A DNA stretch of 64,000 nt from Paenibacillus dendritiformis (GTDB lineage: Bacteria; Bacillota; Bacilli; Paenibacillales; Paenibacillaceae). The notes under the pieces are model-generated. The model saw only the letters and a list, made by a program, of their open reading frames with translations. It did no database searches and was not told where the DNA came from. The translations under genes were made by a program, and so were the position numbers. How positions within the stretch are numbered: the stretch's first letter is position 1; every line of letters starts with the position of its first letter. The stretch spans positions 2,852,501-2,916,500 of the forward strand of contig NZ_AP025344.1 in NCBI RefSeq assembly GCF_021654795.1, written 5' to 3'. Below are positions 1-8,605 of this stretch, one piece after another.

Positions 1-454
1 TTTCAAATGAAACAATATTATTTTTGCATGTGTTGCTCTGGATGTCAAATGCAGGGAATTTAGTAGCTGCATTATGTGAAGTCTTTCTGTTGTAGTTGGA
101 AAAATAAAATCCCATCAAATCCATATTTATAGTTTATGTTGAAACTATATTTTCTCGTGAGGTGAATGGTGCAAACAACCCGCCGCTCCGCCAACGGCAT
201 TTTTAGGGTACAGCACATATTGAAGATGGCTCAACACATAGAATTCAAGAGAAAAATCATGAAAAACGGCTGGCAAACGGCCGCTTTTTCGTTGCATCGC
301 GTCCACATAGGAAGCCGCTCAAGCCGTACCGTAATCGATTCCCGATTGACCCGTGCGGCGATTGGACAATCAATAATATGATAATCCAATGATGCGGAGA
401 AGCCCGTCACGTCCGCATAACGGGAAGCGATCCGCAGGAAAGAGGTTCCGATTC
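1..454. other. Intergenic region before the osmoprotectant gene
   Basis: No convincing gene is seen here. A short open frame at 166-381 has no recognisable product and no good ribosome binding site. A weak hairpin with GC arms at 267-270 and 280-283 followed by T5 at 285-289 could be the terminator of a gene to the left of the window. An inverted repeat with arms at 361-366 and 385-390 around an AT-rich loop lies just upstream of the next gene and could be an operator or overlap its promoter. That role is inference. Confidence 0.4.
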
Positions 455-1969
455 ATGAGTATCCTATTCGACTTGTTGAGAGAACGGCAAGACCAACTAT
501 TGAGCGCTCTGCTCACGCATGTTCAGATTTCGTTCGTCGCCCTTTTCATTGCCTGCATGATCGCGGTGCCGCTCGGCATCCAAATTTCGCGCCATCCCCA
601 AATGGCGGAAGGACTGATTGGCCTCTCCGCAGTGCTGCAGACGATTCCGTCGCTGGCCCTCCTCGGCTTGCTCATTCCGCTCCTCGGCATCGGGACGCTC
701 CCCGCGATTACCGCATTGGTGGCCTATGCGCTGCTTCCCATCCTGCGGAATACTTACACTGGCATTAAGGAAGTCGACCCTGCCCTCACGGAAGCGGCCC
801 AAGCGATGGGGATGAGCAATCTGCAGCGCTTGCTCAAGGTCGAGCTGCCGCTGGCGCTCCTGGTCATTATGGCCGGCATTCGTACCGCGATGGTGCTAAT
901 TGTCGGTACGGCCACGTTGGCGGCTCTGATCGGGGCGGGAGGACTTGGGGACCTCATATTGCTTGGCATCGATCGCAACGATGCGCTGCTTATTGTGCTG
1001 GGAGCCGTTCCGGCCGCGCTGCTGGCCTTGTTCTTTGATGTCCTGCTGCGCAAGCTCGAACGCCTGCCCTTCCACCGGCTGCTGACTGCGTTCGGTATCC
1101 TGGGAGCCGCAGTGTTCCTCCTGATTGTCCTTCCCTTGGCCGCGCGGGATCAGCCGAAGGAGATCGTCATCGCCGGCAAGCTCGGCGCGGAGCCGGAGAT
1201 TCTTATTCACATGTACCAGTTGCTTATCGAACAGAATACCGATCTGAAGGTCGAGCTTAAACCTGGCTTCGGGAAAACCTCATTTGTCTTCCAGGCGTTG
1301 AAATCGGGAAGCGTCGATATTTATCCGGAATTCACGGGAACGGCCATTTCCGAATTTCTGAGAGAGACGGCGGACAGCACTGATGCCGCGCAAGTCTACG
1401 AGCAGGCAAGGAGCGGGCTGAAGGAGCAATTCGATATGGAACTGCTCGAACCGATGCAGTACAACAATACCTATACGCTGGCGGTCCCTGCGGCAGTGGC
1501 GGAGAAATATCATTTGAAGACGATAAGCGATCTGGAGGGCGTACAGCAGAGGATGAAGGCCGGCTTCACGCTGGAATTCGCCGATCGGGAGGACGGCTAC
1601 CGCGGGATTCAGGAGCGGTACGGCATTGCGTTCCCGCAGATGAAGACGATGGAGCCGAAGCTTCGTTATACAGCCATCGAATCAGGGGATATTAATCTGA
1701 TGGATGCGTATTCTACAGATAGCGAGATTAGACAACATCATCTGGTCGTGCTGGAGGATGACAAGCATCTGTTCCCGCCTTATCAGGGCGCGCCGCTTAT
1801 GCGCAGCGATACGGCGAAGCGGTATCCGGAGCTGGCAGAAGCATTGAACCGGCTGGGAGGCCGCATTACGGATGACGAGATGCGGGAGATGAATTACGAG
1901 GTGAACGCAAAGGGCAGAAGCCCCCATGATGTCGCGAAGCGATTTCTGACGGAGGCGGGCCTGCTGTAA
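455..1969 (+). CDS. Glycine betaine/choline-type ABC transporter, fused permease and substrate-binding protein
   Basis: Membrane permease fused to its own extracellular binding protein for import of quaternary-amine osmoprotectants (OpuB/OpuC/ProWX class). Residues about 1-230 hold several hydrophobic segments and an EAA-type cytoplasmic loop near residue 112 (AAQAMGMSNLQRLLKVELP), which contacts the ATPase. Residues about 234-505 form a type II binding domain beginning KEIVIAGKLGAEPE. Fusions of this kind are known in Firmicutes. The ATG at 455 is preferred over an in-frame ATG at 389 because AGGAAAGAGG lies directly upstream. No ATPase gene follows; it may lie to the left of the window or elsewhere. 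The substrate cannot be fixed from sequence alone. Confidence 0.88.
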   Translation: MSILFDLLRERQDQLLSALLTHVQISFVALFIACMIAVPLGIQISRHPQMAEGLIGLSAVLQTIPSLALLGLLIPLLGIGTLPAITALVAYALLPILRNTYTGIKEVDPALTEAAQAMGMSNLQRLLKVELPLALLVIMAGIRTAMVLIVGTATLAALIGAGGLGDLILLGIDRNDALLIVLGAVPAALLALFFDVLLRKLERLPFHRLLTAFGILGAAVFLLIVLPLAARDQPKEIVIAGKLGAEPEILIHMYQLLIEQNTDLKVELKPGFGKTSFVFQALKSGSVDIYPEFTGTAISEFLRETADSTDAAQVYEQARSGLKEQFDMELLEPMQYNNTYTLAVPAAVAEKYHLKTISDLEGVQQRMKAGFTLEFADREDGYRGIQERYGIAFPQMKTMEPKLRYTAIESGDINLMDAYSTDSEIRQHHLVVLEDDKHLFPPYQGAPLMRSDTAKRYPELAEALNRLGGRITDDEMREMNYEVNAKGRSPHDVAKRFLTEAGLL

Positions 1970-2049
1970 GGCAGGTTGGATTTATCTTTATTTCGAGATA
2001 TAATGGGGAAGAAGGCAAATTTCGGTTGGCAGTCAGGAGGAATGACAGG

Positions 2050-2760
2050 ATGAAAGTAGAGATTTGGTCGGACGTTGCATGTCCATTTTGTTATATCGGG
2101 AAGCACCGGTTCGAGGAAGCGTTGAGCCGATTCGGGCACGGGGATAAGGTGGAGGTTATTTACCGCAGCTTCCAGCTTGACCCGAATGCGGAGAAGCATC
2201 CGACGCAAGATGTGTATACGGCAATCGCCGAGAAGTATGGCATCAGCCGGGAGCAGTCGATCGCCATGCATGAAGATATTGTCCGTCAAGGCAAGGAAGC
2301 GGGGATCGATTATCACTTCGATTCGATGATCATGACGAACACGATGGATGCGCATCGCCTGATTCACTTCGCCGGACAGCATGGGAAGCGGGACAAGGCG
2401 GCGGAATTGCTGTTCAAGGCATACTTCACCGATGGGAAAAACGTCAGCGAGAAGGATACGCTGCTTGCCGTGGCCGCAGAGGCGGGACTGGATCGGGAAG
2501 CTGCCGCGTCGGTGCTGGAGAGTACGCAATTCACTTCCGAGGTCGAGCAGGAGATGCGCGAAGCCAATCAATTGGGCTGCCGCGGCGTGCCGTTCTTCGT
2601 CTTCAACCGGAAGTATGCGGTTGGCGGAGCCCAGCAGCCGGAGATGTTCCTCGAAGTATTGGATAAAGCCTGGAAGGAAGAGCATCCGCTGACGGTGTTG
2701 ACCCCGGAAGGCGGGGAAGGGCTGTGCACGGACGATTCCTGCGGCATTGGGGAGAAATAA
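2050..2760 (+). CDS. DsbA-family (FrnE-like) thiol oxidoreductase
   Basis: A 236-residue thioredoxin-fold protein of the DsbA/FrnE group with the active-site CPFC motif at residues 11-14 (MKVEIWSDVACPFC). It has the long helical insertion usual in the family and a conserved cis-proline region (GCRGVPFFVFNRKYAVGGAQ) near residue 190. There is no signal peptide, so it is cytoplasmic and probably handles dithiol oxidation or isomerisation of small molecules or proteins. An AGGAGG at 2035-2040 fixes the ATG at 2050; a TTG at 2026 is in frame but would place the ribosome binding site inside the gene. Near its C-terminus are two more cysteines (LCTDDSCG). Confidence 0.88.
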   Translation: MKVEIWSDVACPFCYIGKHRFEEALSRFGHGDKVEVIYRSFQLDPNAEKHPTQDVYTAIAEKYGISREQSIAMHEDIVRQGKEAGIDYHFDSMIMTNTMDAHRLIHFAGQHGKRDKAAELLFKAYFTDGKNVSEKDTLLAVAAEAGLDREAAASVLESTQFTSEVEQEMREANQLGCRGVPFFVFNRKYAVGGAQQPEMFLEVLDKAWKEEHPLTVLTPEGGEGLCTDDSCGIGEK

Positions 2761-2841
2761 TCCGGGGATAAGAAGTTGGCGGCATCTCCCGGAGACGGGA
2801 ATTAGAGAACCCGACTGCCAGGGGCAGGGGCAAGGCGGAAC

Positions 2842-3204
2842 TCACCTGGTCTCCACGGCCCGCTGCTGCGCTTTTTTCTGATTCATCCGTTCGGAATGGG
2901 CCCTGCCCCAGTTATGCATTGCTTCTAGAATCGGCACGAGGCTCTGGCCATATTCCGTAATGGAGTACTCGACCTTGGGCGGAACGACCGGGTAGACGAC
3001 GCGCTGCACGAGATCCTGTTCTTCCAGCTCGCGCAGCTGCAGCGTCAGCATGCGCTGGGTGATGTCGGGATTCAGCCGCTTCAACTCGCTGAAGCGCTTC
3101 GTGCCTCCGGTAATGAGCTGCATGAGAATAATCGGCTTCCATTTGCCGACAATGGCATCCAAAGCGACGGCAATTTCGCACTGCGCTGGATTGGTCTTGT
3201 TCAT
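2842..3204 (-). CDS. HxlR-family winged-helix transcriptional regulator
   Basis: A 120-residue HxlR/DUF24 regulator. It has the typical N-terminal cysteine at position 9, the motif [12 protein letters not shown], and the recognition region [19 protein letters not shown] followed by the wing VEYSITEYG. Members often sense quinones, aldehydes or oxidative stress through the N-terminal cysteine. It is divergent from the nitroreductase at 3343, sharing a 138-base intergenic region with several inverted repeats, so control of that gene and of itself is likely. The function is known at family level only. Confidence 0.9.
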   Translation of the reverse strand: MNKTNPAQCEIAVALDAIVGKWKPIILMQLITGGTKRFSELKRLNPDITQRMLTLQLRELEEQDLVQRVVYPVVPPKVEYSITEYGQSLVPILEAMHNWGRAHSERMNQKKAQQRAVETR

Positions 3205-3231
3205 TTCATTCCATCCCCCTGTATAAAGACG

Positions 3232-3312
3232 GTATCTTTGGTGATACTACAGCACATAGTTGTGCCTACTTATATTAAATCGATCTATCGTTTATTATAG
3301 CATGTGTAGGCA
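3232..3312. promoter_or_regulatory. Divergent control region with inverted repeats
   Basis: Between the HxlR gene and the nitroreductase are three inverted repeats: GTATC/GATAC at 3232-3236 and 3243-3247, GCACA/TGTGC at 3252-3256 and 3261-3265, and TGCCTAC/GTAGGCA at 3263-3269 and 3306-3312. HxlR dimers bind such dyads. Which of these is the operator is not determined; a possible -10 hexamer for the nitroreductase is TATTAT at 3293-3298. Confidence 0.5.
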
Positions 3313-3342
3313 ATTTTCGATAGATGAAAAGGAGTGGTTCAG

Positions 3343-3942
3343 ATGAGTAAAGAGTTTCTCGAGGCTATCAAAAAAAGACGCAGCATCTATGCGATCAGCA
3401 AGGAGTCTGTGCTGAGCGACGAGCAGTTGGAGCGCTTGATTGGAGAGGCTGTATTGCATACGCCTTCAGCCTTCAACTCGCAGAGCGCCCGCGTCGTCGT
3501 GCTGCTGAAGGAGCAGCATGACAAGCTGTGGGATTTGACGACCGAGACGCTGCGGCAAGTCGTGCCGGCCGAGAACTTCGGTCCGACCGAAGAGAAGATG
3601 CGCTCCTTCCGCAACGGTTACGGAACCGTTCTCTATTTCGAGGATCAAACGGTTATCGAAGGACTGCAAGAGAAATTCGCCTTGTATAAAGACAATTTCC
3701 CGGTCTGGTCGGAGCAATCGTCGGGCATGCTGCAATTGGTCGTGTGGACCGCTCTGGAAGCGGAAGGCTACGGCGCGACGCTGCAGCACTACAATCCGCT
3801 GATCGACGATGCGGTACGCAAGGAATGGAACCTTCCAAGCACCTGGAAATTGATCGCGCAAATGCCGTTCGGCAAGCCGACGGCCGAACCGGGCGAGAAG
3901 CAGTTCCAACCGCTGGAAGAGCGCATGAAAGTGTTCAAATAA
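3343..3942 (+). CDS. Nitroreductase-family FMN oxidoreductase
   Basis: A 199-residue flavoprotein of the nitroreductase fold. The N-terminal KKRRSIYAISKESVLS is the phosphate-binding FMN motif, HTPSAFNSQSARVVVL follows, and the later segment EGYGATLQHYNP is typical of the HBN1/YdfN/YodC subgroup. It probably reduces quinones or nitro compounds with NAD(P)H in the cytoplasm. AAAAGGAG at 3327-3334 supports the ATG at 3343 instead of the GTG at 3334. It is divergent from an HxlR regulator, a common arrangement for inducible detoxification reductases. The physiological substrate is unknown. Confidence 0.88.
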   Translation: MSKEFLEAIKKRRSIYAISKESVLSDEQLERLIGEAVLHTPSAFNSQSARVVVLLKEQHDKLWDLTTETLRQVVPAENFGPTEEKMRSFRNGYGTVLYFEDQTVIEGLQEKFALYKDNFPVWSEQSSGMLQLVVWTALEAEGYGATLQHYNPLIDDAVRKEWNLPSTWKLIAQMPFGKPTAEPGEKQFQPLEERMKVFK

Positions 3943-3986
3943 GCAAGCACAACCACACATCCGCCGACATCCGGATGACAGCAAAA

Positions 3987-4019
3987 GGCTCAAGCGTCTA
4001 TGCGCTTGAGCCTTTTTTT
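3987..4019 (+). terminator. Intrinsic terminator after the nitroreductase
   Basis: A perfect 10-bp stem, GGCTCAAGCG with CGCTTGAGCC (3987-3996 and 4003-4012), is followed by T7 at 4013-4019. Confidence 0.9.
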
Positions 4020-4079
4020 GCTGGATGTCAGCTTATCCGCAGCCGCAGCCGCTAACCTTCATTCAAGCCGTGGCGGAGA

Positions 4080-4826
4080 CTACAGCTTCGTCAATATTTC
4101 AGGACCGTTGCCGGTAATCGCCACGGTGTGCTCATACTGGACGCAGATCGAGTGATCAGCGGTCCGGGCGGTCCAGCCGTCACTTTCGACATAGGCGTGA
4201 TAGTCGCCCAAGGTCAGCATCGGTTCGATGGCGATGACCATGCCCTGCTTCAATCTCGGACCCGTACCCGGCCGTCCGAAATGGGGAACGGCCGGCTCCT
4301 CCCATAGCTCCTGGCCGATTCCGTGTCCGGTGAAGTCTCTGACATTGCCGTAACCATGGCGGTCGGCCAGGGTCTGAATCGCGAACCCGATATCGCCGAC
4401 GCGATTGCCGGGGACGGCTTGCTCGATGCCGAGGAACAGGGCCTTATGGCAGACGTCCATCAACTGCCGGATGTCGTCGGATACGGTGCCGACGGCATAG
4501 GTCCAGCCGGAATCGCCATGATAGCCGCGATAATGCGCGCCGATGTCGATCGTGACGATATCGCCTTCCTCAAGCGGCTCGCCATCCGGGAAGCCATGGC
4601 AGATGACATCGTTCTTCGCCACACAGATTGAAGCGGTGAAGCCGTGATGGCCGAGAAAGCTCGGCACGGCCCCGCGTGAACGGATATGCTGCTCCACCAG
4701 CCGATCAAGCGCTGTCGTCGTGACGCCCGGCTTGATCGCCTCGGCCAGCTTGGCATGGCATTCAGCGACAATGCGCCCGGCTTCTCTCATGATGCCGATC
4801 TCTTCGTTCGATTTCAGTATTATCAT
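4080..4826 (-). CDS. map: Type I methionine aminopeptidase
   Basis: Removes the initiator methionine from nascent proteins; a cytoplasmic dinuclear metalloenzyme. The 248 residues match the type I length. The five metal ligands are visible: Asp94 (TIDIG), Asp105 (HGDSG), His168 (FTGHGIG), Glu201 (AIEPM) and Glu232 (QYEHT). The catalytic region also contains NDVICHGFPDG. The ATG at 4826 follows a strong GGAGGAG; the longer open frame to 4904 lacks one. It is a second-copy type (not in a ribosomal operon here), as often found in Bacillales. The start overlaps the stop of a small open frame by ATGA. Confidence 0.95.
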   Translation of the reverse strand: MIILKSNEEIGIMREAGRIVAECHAKLAEAIKPGVTTTALDRLVEQHIRSRGAVPSFLGHHGFTASICVAKNDVICHGFPDGEPLEEGDIVTIDIGAHYRGYHGDSGWTYAVGTVSDDIRQLMDVCHKALFLGIEQAVPGNRVGDIGFAIQTLADRHGYGNVRDFTGHGIGQELWEEPAVPHFGRPGTGPRLKQGMVIAIEPMLTLGDYHAYVESDGWTARTADHSICVQYEHTVAITGNGPEILTKL

Positions 4827-5023
4827 TGACTCTCCTCCTGATCTTCTGTCCGCTTGCAAGAATTCTCTTTGAAGTCGGGCAGCCCCGCCGATGATTCCGG
4901 GCAAGCCCCGCGCTCCTTCTTTCTGCCGCTTCGGGCTACAGCTGCTTCATGCCAATCCGTAATGCCTTTTTCATGGAGCCTATGCATCGCGGCGGTGCGA
5001 GTCATCATTTCCTTGAGGCTCAT
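4823..5023 (-). CDS. Possible 66-residue ORF overlapping the map start
   Basis: An open frame begins at ATG 5023 and ends in TGA at 4823-4825, overlapping the map ATG by four bases. The product is basic and hydrophilic (MSLKEMMTRTAAMHRLHEKG at the start) and resembles nothing I recognise. Its first 44 bases overlap the 3' end of the frameshift-corrected TetR gene in another frame. It could be a translational coupling ORF for map or a chance frame. Confidence 0.25.
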   Translation of the reverse strand: MSLKEMMTRTAAMHRLHEKGITDWHEAAVARSGRKKERGACPESSAGLPDFKENSCKRTEDQEESQ

Positions 5024-5632
5024 GTATCAATCCGTCGAATAGAAGCTCTACCGCTTCATCCACCCGGGCTTCCAGTTCCTCCCCGGTTGCCTGCCGCCCA
5101 GACAGGCTGGCCATTGCGCCGAAGAGGCCCCCCAGTACAGATCGGCGGCAAGGGACGGGTCGGACCGCCGCAGTTGCCCGGCTGTCATGCCCTCGCGGAA
5201 CGTTCGGATAAGAGTGGGGCGAAGCCGGAGAAGACCCCGCTGCTCCCCGGCATGCTCGCCGAAGACGGCTGGCAGATCTTCATCGATGCGGCGGGAGAGC
5301 AGGAGGAAGGACGGATCTTCCGCCGCTCGCAGCATATAAAAACGGGCATGCCGCTGAAGACGCGCGGCCGGCGTTTCCCCAGTATCCAGCATCCGCCCGG
5401 CCCATTGCCGGGTATGCTCGATGAAGTCGAGAAAAAGAAGCCGGAACAGCTCCCATTTATCCTGATAATAATAGTAAATAGAAGCTCGGGCGACGCCGGC
5501 CCGAATCGCGATCTCATTCATCTCGGTGCAGTGGATTCCTCGGTCAAGATAGACCTCATATGCGGCCTGGCGAATCAGCTTCATCCGTGCGGCGCGCATT
5601 CGCTCGTTCTGTTCCTTGGTTCGCGGCGACAT
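4980..5632 (-). pseudogene. TetR/AcrR-family regulator, frameshifted near its C-terminus
   Basis: The N-terminal DNA-binding domain is intact (MSPRTKEQNERMRAARMKLI, then the helix-turn-helix NEIAIRAGVARASIYYYYQDK). The open frame stops at 5048. One extra base in the six-C run at 5128-5133 would restore a natural ending that reads LYWGGLFGAMASLSGRQATG and then EELEARVDEAVELLFDGLIH, ending at the TAG at 4980-4982. So the gene is either a real -1 frameshift, which would alter the last third of the ligand/dimer domain, or carries a homopolymer sequencing error. An excellent promoter with an overlapping dyad lies upstream, suggesting autoregulation. It is divergent from the protein at 5922. Confidence 0.8.
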
Positions 5633-5649
5633 CGGATCACCTCAATTCA

Positions 5650-5697
5650 CTAACATGATTGTCAGTTTATTATAGCTTTCACTGACGTCTGCGTCAA
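5650..5697 (-). promoter_or_regulatory. TetR gene promoter with overlapping operator
   Basis: On the minus strand TTGACG (5697-5692) and TATAAT (5674-5669) are separated by 17 bases. Immediately downstream, at the expected transcription start, lies a near-perfect dyad CTGACA-ATCA-TGTTAG (5665-5650). The position suggests autorepression by TetR. Confidence 0.75.
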
Positions 5698-5921
5698 TTT
5701 ATATCTATGCCATCCTATCAGGAGAAGGACGGTATCGAAAGACAAGTACATGTCGCCGGGGCAGTGCCGCTCCCAAGGGCTCGTGGTCACGCATCGTTCA
5801 TAATTGTCCATTCTGTGAAAAATATGTGTCAAAAATCGTAACAATGGTGATATAATAAAGGAAAAAGCTGCTAATGAGAGACCATCCGTAATCATCACTT
5901 TACAGAATGGAGCGGATCATT

Positions 5922-6374
5922 ATGCATTATCGAATCATGTATCCGACGAGGACGAAGGAAGTGCTTGTGTCAACCTTCCTGTTCAGTGCCGCGATGCTGC
6001 ACGTGGCGATGATGACCGAACAGACCGTGCCTGTGCTGTTTTTCCTGCAAATGGCCGCCTTGGCGGTGCTCATTGGATCGCTGTGTGCGGAAATATGCGT
6101 GCGAATGAAGAAGGGAACGGCAGACATTCGGGCGAACGCAGAGTCCATCACGATTCGAGGGAAATCCATCGCCGCGGATCAAGTGGAAGAGATCGTGGTG
6201 AAGGGGTATCGTCAAGCCGCTGTAGGCATCCGGCTGAAGGGGAAGACCTCCATACCGGGCTATTGCTGCTTCCGGTTCTCGGGAGGGGAGAACGGCGGGA
6301 TGAACGAACTGGCCCGTTGGGCCGAGCGGCATGGCATCCCGGTGAAGCAGGGCTATTTCAAGACCTGGCTATAA
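5922..6374 (+). CDS. Small membrane protein with two N-terminal membrane segments
   Basis: About 150 residues. After MHYRIMYPTRTKEV come two hydrophobic helices at about residues 15-32 and 38-58, then a soluble domain of about 90 residues containing the beta-rich stretches ITIRGKSIAADQVEEIVVKG and VGIRLKG. This layout resembles small bacterial PH-like/YdbT-type membrane proteins, but I cannot name the family. The ATG at 5922 is favoured over 5907 because GGAG at 5909-5912 sits nine bases upstream. A TATAAT at 5851-5856 is a likely -10 element. The gene ends at a terminator, so it is probably monocistronic. Confidence 0.65.
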   Translation: MHYRIMYPTRTKEVLVSTFLFSAAMLHVAMMTEQTVPVLFFLQMAALAVLIGSLCAEICVRMKKGTADIRANAESITIRGKSIAADQVEEIVVKGYRQAAVGIRLKGKTSIPGYCCFRFSGGENGGMNELARWAERHGIPVKQGYFKTWL

Positions 6375-6417
6375 TCGCCTCTACTGGTTTGTAAGCCCTT
6401 ACTTGATAGAAAAATAG

Positions 6418-6449
6418 CATCGCGGCGCTGTGCCGCGATGTTTTATTTT
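6418..6449 (+). terminator. Intrinsic terminator
   Basis: A 9-bp stem, CATCGCGGC with GCCGCGATG (6418-6426 and 6432-6440), is followed by a T-rich tail TTTTATTTT. Confidence 0.85.
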
Positions 6450-6544
6450 GTCATTTTTCCGATCTCTTATTATACTGAAGGTACATTATGAACGGGAGTG
6501 TGATTAGCATGCGGCAAAGCACCACATTGCGAAAGGAGAACAAT

Positions 6545-6634
6545 ATGAGAGAAGAAATGAGGATTTTTGTAAATGAAGACAATCAATATCGGAATCGTCG
6601 CCCATGTCGACGCAGGCAAGACGAGCCTGACTGA
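6545..6634 (+). CDS. Possible leader peptide overlapping the ribosome protection gene
   Basis: An ATG at 6545 is preceded by AAAGGAG with six bases of spacing, a better ribosome binding site than that of the large gene that starts 28 bases later in another frame. It encodes about 29 residues beginning MREEMRIFVNEDNQYRNRRP and ends inside the large gene. Leader-peptide control is known for tet(M)-type genes, so a role in translational or transcriptional attenuation is plausible. No experimental support can be seen. Confidence 0.35.
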   Translation: MREEMRIFVNEDNQYRNRRPCRRRQDEPD

Positions 6635-8549
6635 ACGATTATTATATGAGACGAAGGTCATCCGGGAGCTGGGCGGGGTCGATGCGGGCAACACCCAGAC
6701 GGACTCCCTGGAGTTGGAGAGAAGAAGAGGGATTACGATCAAGGCGTCGGTCGTGTCTTTCATCGTCAACGAGGTTAAGATCAATCTGATCGATACCCCC
6801 GGCCATGCCGACTTCATCGCCGAGGTGGAGCGGGCGTTCGGCGTGTTGGACGGAGCCGTTCTCGTCCTGTCGGCGGTAGAGGGCATTCAGGCGCAGACGA
6901 AGCTGTTGATGGCGGTGCTTGAGAAGCTGAAGCTTCCGGTTATCCTGTTCGTGAACAAAATCGATCGGAACGGGGCGCAGCCTGAGGCGGTCTTCGAGGC
7001 GATTCGCCAACGGCTGTCCCGCAGCGCCATTCCGCTGTACGGGACCGTGCAAGCGGGGACGAAGCAGGCCGATATCGTCAAAAAACAGTGCGGCAAGGAG
7101 AACCCGGAATACGATGCGCAATGCATCGAGCTGGCGGCCGAACATGATGAACAGCTTCTCGTTTCGTATGTATACGGCGAGGAGATAAGCGGCTCCCGAA
7201 TCGAGGAGACGCTGACCCGACTTATCCGGAAGGCTCAGGTATACCCGATTCTGGCGGGTTCCGCCATGACCGGGATCGGCATCAATGAGCTGCTGGAAGC
7301 CATCGCCCGCTTCATTCCCGCGCCGCAGGCATGCGAAGATGCGCCATTATGCGGAGTCGTGTTCAAGATTGAACGGGCATCCTCCGGGGAGAAAATCGCC
7401 TATATCCGCGTATTTAGCGGAAGCTTCGACGTCAGACAGATGGTTCAAGTGAACCGGAAGCAGGCGGACGGACAGATTGAGGCCGCTTCCTATAAGGTCA
7501 AGCGGATCCAGCTCTTCGATCGCGGGCGGACGGCCGATGCGGCGAGCGCGGGAGCCGGCGAATTCTGCAAAGTGTGGGGCTTGCGGGACGTTCGCATCGG
7601 CGATGTGATCGGAACCTGGACGGAGCGGATTCGAGAGATTCACGTCGCCGCGCCGCAGATGGAATCGCGGATCGAGGCGGTTCCGAAGAGCCGCGATCAT
7701 GCTCTGTATCAAGCCTTGATGAAGATGGCGGAGGAAGATCCGCTTATCCATATCTGGCGGGATGAGCATCACCGGGAGACCTATATTCGATTGTTCGGCG
7801 AAGTGCAAAAAGAAGTGATTGAATCGACGCTCAAGGAAGCTTATCAAATGGATGTCCGCTTCGCGGAGACGCGGATCGTCTGCATCGAGAAGCCGCGGGG
7901 GACCGGGGCGGCCGTGGAATTCATGGGGGCGGAAGGGAATCCGTTCTATGCCACGGTCGGCTTCCGGATCGATCCGGGCGAGCCCGGAAGCGGCGTAACC
8001 TACCGCTTGGAGGTGGAACTGGGGGCGCTGCCGCTCGCATTCCACGCGGCGATTGAGGATACGGTGTATGCCACGCTGCACCAAGGCTTGTACGGCTGGG
8101 AAGTGACGGACATTGCCGTCACCTTGTCCCATACCGGATATGCCAGTCCGGTTACGGTAGCCGGCGATTTCCGGAAGCTGGTGCCATTGGTGCTCATGGA
8201 GGCGTTGTCCCGGGCCGGAACGGACGTATATGAGCCCATCCATGAATACGAGCTTACCGTTCCCACCGGCAGCGTAAGCTCCGCTATGCACCGCTTGGCC
8301 GGGTTGCGGGCGGTGATGAAGGAGCCGGTCATGTCCGCCGACACCTGCCTGCTGACCGGAACGATCCCGGTCCGGACGACGGAGGCGTTCAAGCGCAGTC
8401 TCCATGCGATTACGGAAGGGGAGGGCGTGTTCATCGCCCGGCCGTGCGGATATATCCGGATGGAAGCCGGGTATCCGGTGCGGAAGCGGTCGGATTATAA
8501 TCCGCTGAACCGCAAAGACTACCTGCTTCACGTGCTTCGCGCATACTAG
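6573..8549 (+). CDS. Tet(M)/Tet(O)-type ribosomal protection GTPase
   Basis: A translational GTPase of the EF-G superfamily, 658 residues, close to the 640 of Tet(M). The GTPase motifs are intact: AHVDAGKTS (residues 10-18), RGITI, DTPGH, NKID and GSA. It lacks the EF-G G' insert, as ribosome protection proteins do, and ends in the conserved C-terminal region (NRKDYLLHVLRAY). Such proteins release tetracycline from the ribosome in a GTP-dependent manner; chromosomal relatives in Paenibacillaceae may have other or weaker roles. The ATG at 6573 begins the conserved MKTINIGIVAHVDAGKTSL. Base composition matches its neighbours, so there is no sign of recent transfer. Confidence 0.88.
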   Translation: MKTINIGIVAHVDAGKTSLTERLLYETKVIRELGGVDAGNTQTDSLELERRRGITIKASVVSFIVNEVKINLIDTPGHADFIAEVERAFGVLDGAVLVLSAVEGIQAQTKLLMAVLEKLKLPVILFVNKIDRNGAQPEAVFEAIRQRLSRSAIPLYGTVQAGTKQADIVKKQCGKENPEYDAQCIELAAEHDEQLLVSYVYGEEISGSRIEETLTRLIRKAQVYPILAGSAMTGIGINELLEAIARFIPAPQACEDAPLCGVVFKIERASSGEKIAYIRVFSGSFDVRQMVQVNRKQADGQIEAASYKVKRIQLFDRGRTADAASAGAGEFCKVWGLRDVRIGDVIGTWTERIREIHVAAPQMESRIEAVPKSRDHALYQALMKMAEEDPLIHIWRDEHHRETYIRLFGEVQKEVIESTLKEAYQMDVRFAETRIVCIEKPRGTGAAVEFMGAEGNPFYATVGFRIDPGEPGSGVTYRLEVELGALPLAFHAAIEDTVYATLHQGLYGWEVTDIAVTLSHTGYASPVTVAGDFRKLVPLVLMEALSRAGTDVYEPIHEYELTVPTGSVSSAMHRLAGLRAVMKEPVMSADTCLLTGTIPVRTTEAFKRSLHAITEGEGVFIARPCGYIRMEAGYPVRKRSDYNPLNRKDYLLHVLRAY

Positions 8550-8567
8550 GGAGACGCGGCATCGCAC

Positions 8568-8605
8568 AGCGAAGAGCCCCGGGAACTGTCCCGGGGCTCT
8601 TCGCT
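8568..8605. terminator. Bidirectional terminator between convergent genes
   Basis: A perfect 17-bp stem (8568-8584 with 8589-8605) has a four-base loop ACTG. It lies just after the ribosome protection gene and covers the stop codon of the convergent SRPBCC gene. There is no long T tract on either side. Confidence 0.7.

Noticed and set aside
166..381. 71-codon frame at the left end
   Set aside because: No recognisable product, poor ribosome site, and it spans a probable terminator hairpin.
4949..5653. Plus-strand 234-codon frame
   Set aside because: It is antisense to the TetR gene, whose protein is recognisable.
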